This document shows, piece after piece, positions 12,334 to 12,703 of a DNA stretch of 12,703 nt. This stretch comes from an uncultured Gemmatimonadota bacterium (GTDB lineage: Bacteria > Gemmatimonadota > Gemmatimonadetes > Gemmatimonadales > GWC2-71-9). A program made the translations under genes and the position numbers. The notes beneath the pieces are model-generated. The model saw nothing but the letters and a program-made list of their open reading frames with translations. It had not been told where the DNA came from and made no database searches. The stretch covers positions 1 through 12,703 of the forward strand of contig CAMPKP010000103.1 of the NCBI GenBank assembly GCA_946887295.1. Direction: 5' to 3'. Every line of letters begins with the position of its first letter. Positions within the stretch are counted from its first letter, which is position 1.

Positions 12334-12412
12334 GATGGGGCTTCTTCACCCGGCCACGAGGGCCGGGCGTTTCCCCGGAGCCTTCGGGCTCCCCTGTCAA
12401 GAGGTTGCAACA
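12334..12412 (+). promoter_or_regulatory. Structured 5' leader of the cold-shock gene
   Basis: After the terminator-like hairpin there are two further perfect stems. One is CCCGGCC/GGCCGGG (12349-12355 with 12361-12367, loop ACGAG). The other is GGAGCC/GGCTCC (12377-12382 with 12387-12392), closed by a C(UUCG)G tetraloop, an unusually stable loop. The Shine-Dalgarno AAGAGG (12399-12404) is single-stranded, 8 nt before the ATG. Long structured leaders with temperature-dependent folding are a known feature of cspA-type genes. Confidence 0.55.
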
Positions 12413-12613
12413 ATGGCGAAGGGCACGGTCAAGTGGTTTAACGACGCAAAGGGGTTCGGCTTCATCGCGCAGGACGGTGGCAAGGACGTCTTCGTGCATC
12501 ACACCGCCATCATCGCCGAAGGATTCCGGTCGCTCTCCGAGGGCGACAACGTGGAGTTCGAGGTCGTCGAGGGGCCCAAGGGGCTCCAAGCCTCCAACGT
12601 CCGCAAGGTCTGA
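12413..12613 (+). CDS. cspA: Cold-shock protein, CspA family
   Basis: The protein has 66 residues, the standard length. It is a single OB-fold cold-shock domain with both nucleic-acid-binding motifs intact: RNP1-like [10 protein letters not shown] (14-23) and RNP2-like DVFVHHTAI (25-33), preceded by [11 protein letters not shown]. It binds single-stranded RNA/DNA and melts RNA structure in the cytoplasm. The ATG at 12413 has a well-placed AAGAGG. The upstream leader contains a terminator hairpin and two stable stems; a strong hairpin follows the gene. Paralogues CspA to CspG cannot be told apart from sequence here, so cold inducibility is inferred. Confidence 0.97.
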   Translation: MAKGTVKWFNDAKGFGFIAQDGGKDVFVHHTAIIAEGFRSLSEGDNVEFEVVEGPKGLQASNVRKV

Positions 12614-12666
12614 GACCCCGGCGCTCCGCGCCTTTCCCGATCCGACGCAGAGCCGAATCTCACGAG

Positions 12667-12689
12667 GCCCCCGCCGCTCAGGCGGGGGC
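12667..12689 (+). terminator. Strong hairpin downstream of the cold-shock gene
   Basis: GCCCCCGCC (12667-12675) pairs perfectly with GGCGGGGGC (12681-12689) around loop GCTCA, and GAG/CTC pairing can extend it past a bulged T. The tail TCTCGCTGTCTCCC is only moderately T-rich, so this is a likely but not textbook Rho-independent terminator, 53 bp after the stop. Confidence 0.65.
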
Positions 12690-12703
12690 TCTCGCTGTCT
12701 CCC

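Noticed and set aside
12123..12589. Minus-strand frames antisense to the cold-shock leader and gene
   Set aside because: They run through terminator hairpins and the csp coding region and show no family features or ribosome sites.

Overview
The window is uniformly GC-rich, tightly packed and bacterial. A class III pseudopilin and a lipoprotein-type signal peptide point to a cell with two membranes. The style (stand-alone receivers and receiver-like regulators without a kinase, a TPR protein, a YhaM-type HD nuclease) would suit Gemmatimonadota or another GC-rich soil lineage. That placement is inference only; no rRNA or other phylogenetic marker is present. I see no transposase, integrase, CRISPR array, tRNA or phage gene.

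Left part (1-6372). The 3' part of an FAD-dependent amine-oxidase-like oxidoreductase (+) converges on, and overlaps, a seven-gene run on the minus strand. Read in transcription order, the run is: a receiver-like/AraC-type regulator, a stand-alone CheY-like receiver, a MerR-type regulator, LemA, an M48 (HtpX-like) membrane metalloprotease, an AraC-type regulator with a DUF6597 N-terminus, and a secreted DUF6265 protein. Three junctions are ATGA/GTGA stop-start overlaps and the others are gaps of 4-29 bp, so this looks like one coupled unit of regulators plus a LemA/M48 envelope module. Divergent from its head is a tiny lipoprotein-like gene (6211-6372) ending in two copies of an octapeptide. 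Two direct repeats with a 21-bp period lie beside it, inside the nominal first codons of the regulator.

Middle part (6369-10322). A TPR protein (-) shares its TAG stop, as a CTAG palindrome, with the small lipoprotein gene. Next come an orphan GspH/FimT pseudopilin (+), a secreted YceI protein preceded by a short half-receiver/Fis-type regulator (-), and a YhaM-like OB-fold/HD-domain 3'-5' exoribonuclease (+).

Right part (10323-12703). A 567-bp gap without a convincing gene contains many inverted repeats and may encode a structured RNA. It is followed by an unrecognised 203-residue protein (-), divergent from an O6-methylguanine-DNA methyltransferase (+). The two genes are separated by mirror-image TATATT boxes. 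The window ends with a cold-shock protein gene (+) that has a long structured leader containing an intrinsic-terminator hairpin, and a strong hairpin after the gene.

Most novel-looking items: the duplicated-octapeptide mini-lipoprotein beside a regulator cassette and 21-bp-spaced repeats; the structured non-coding block at 10323-10889; and the terminator-bearing leader of the cold-shock gene.
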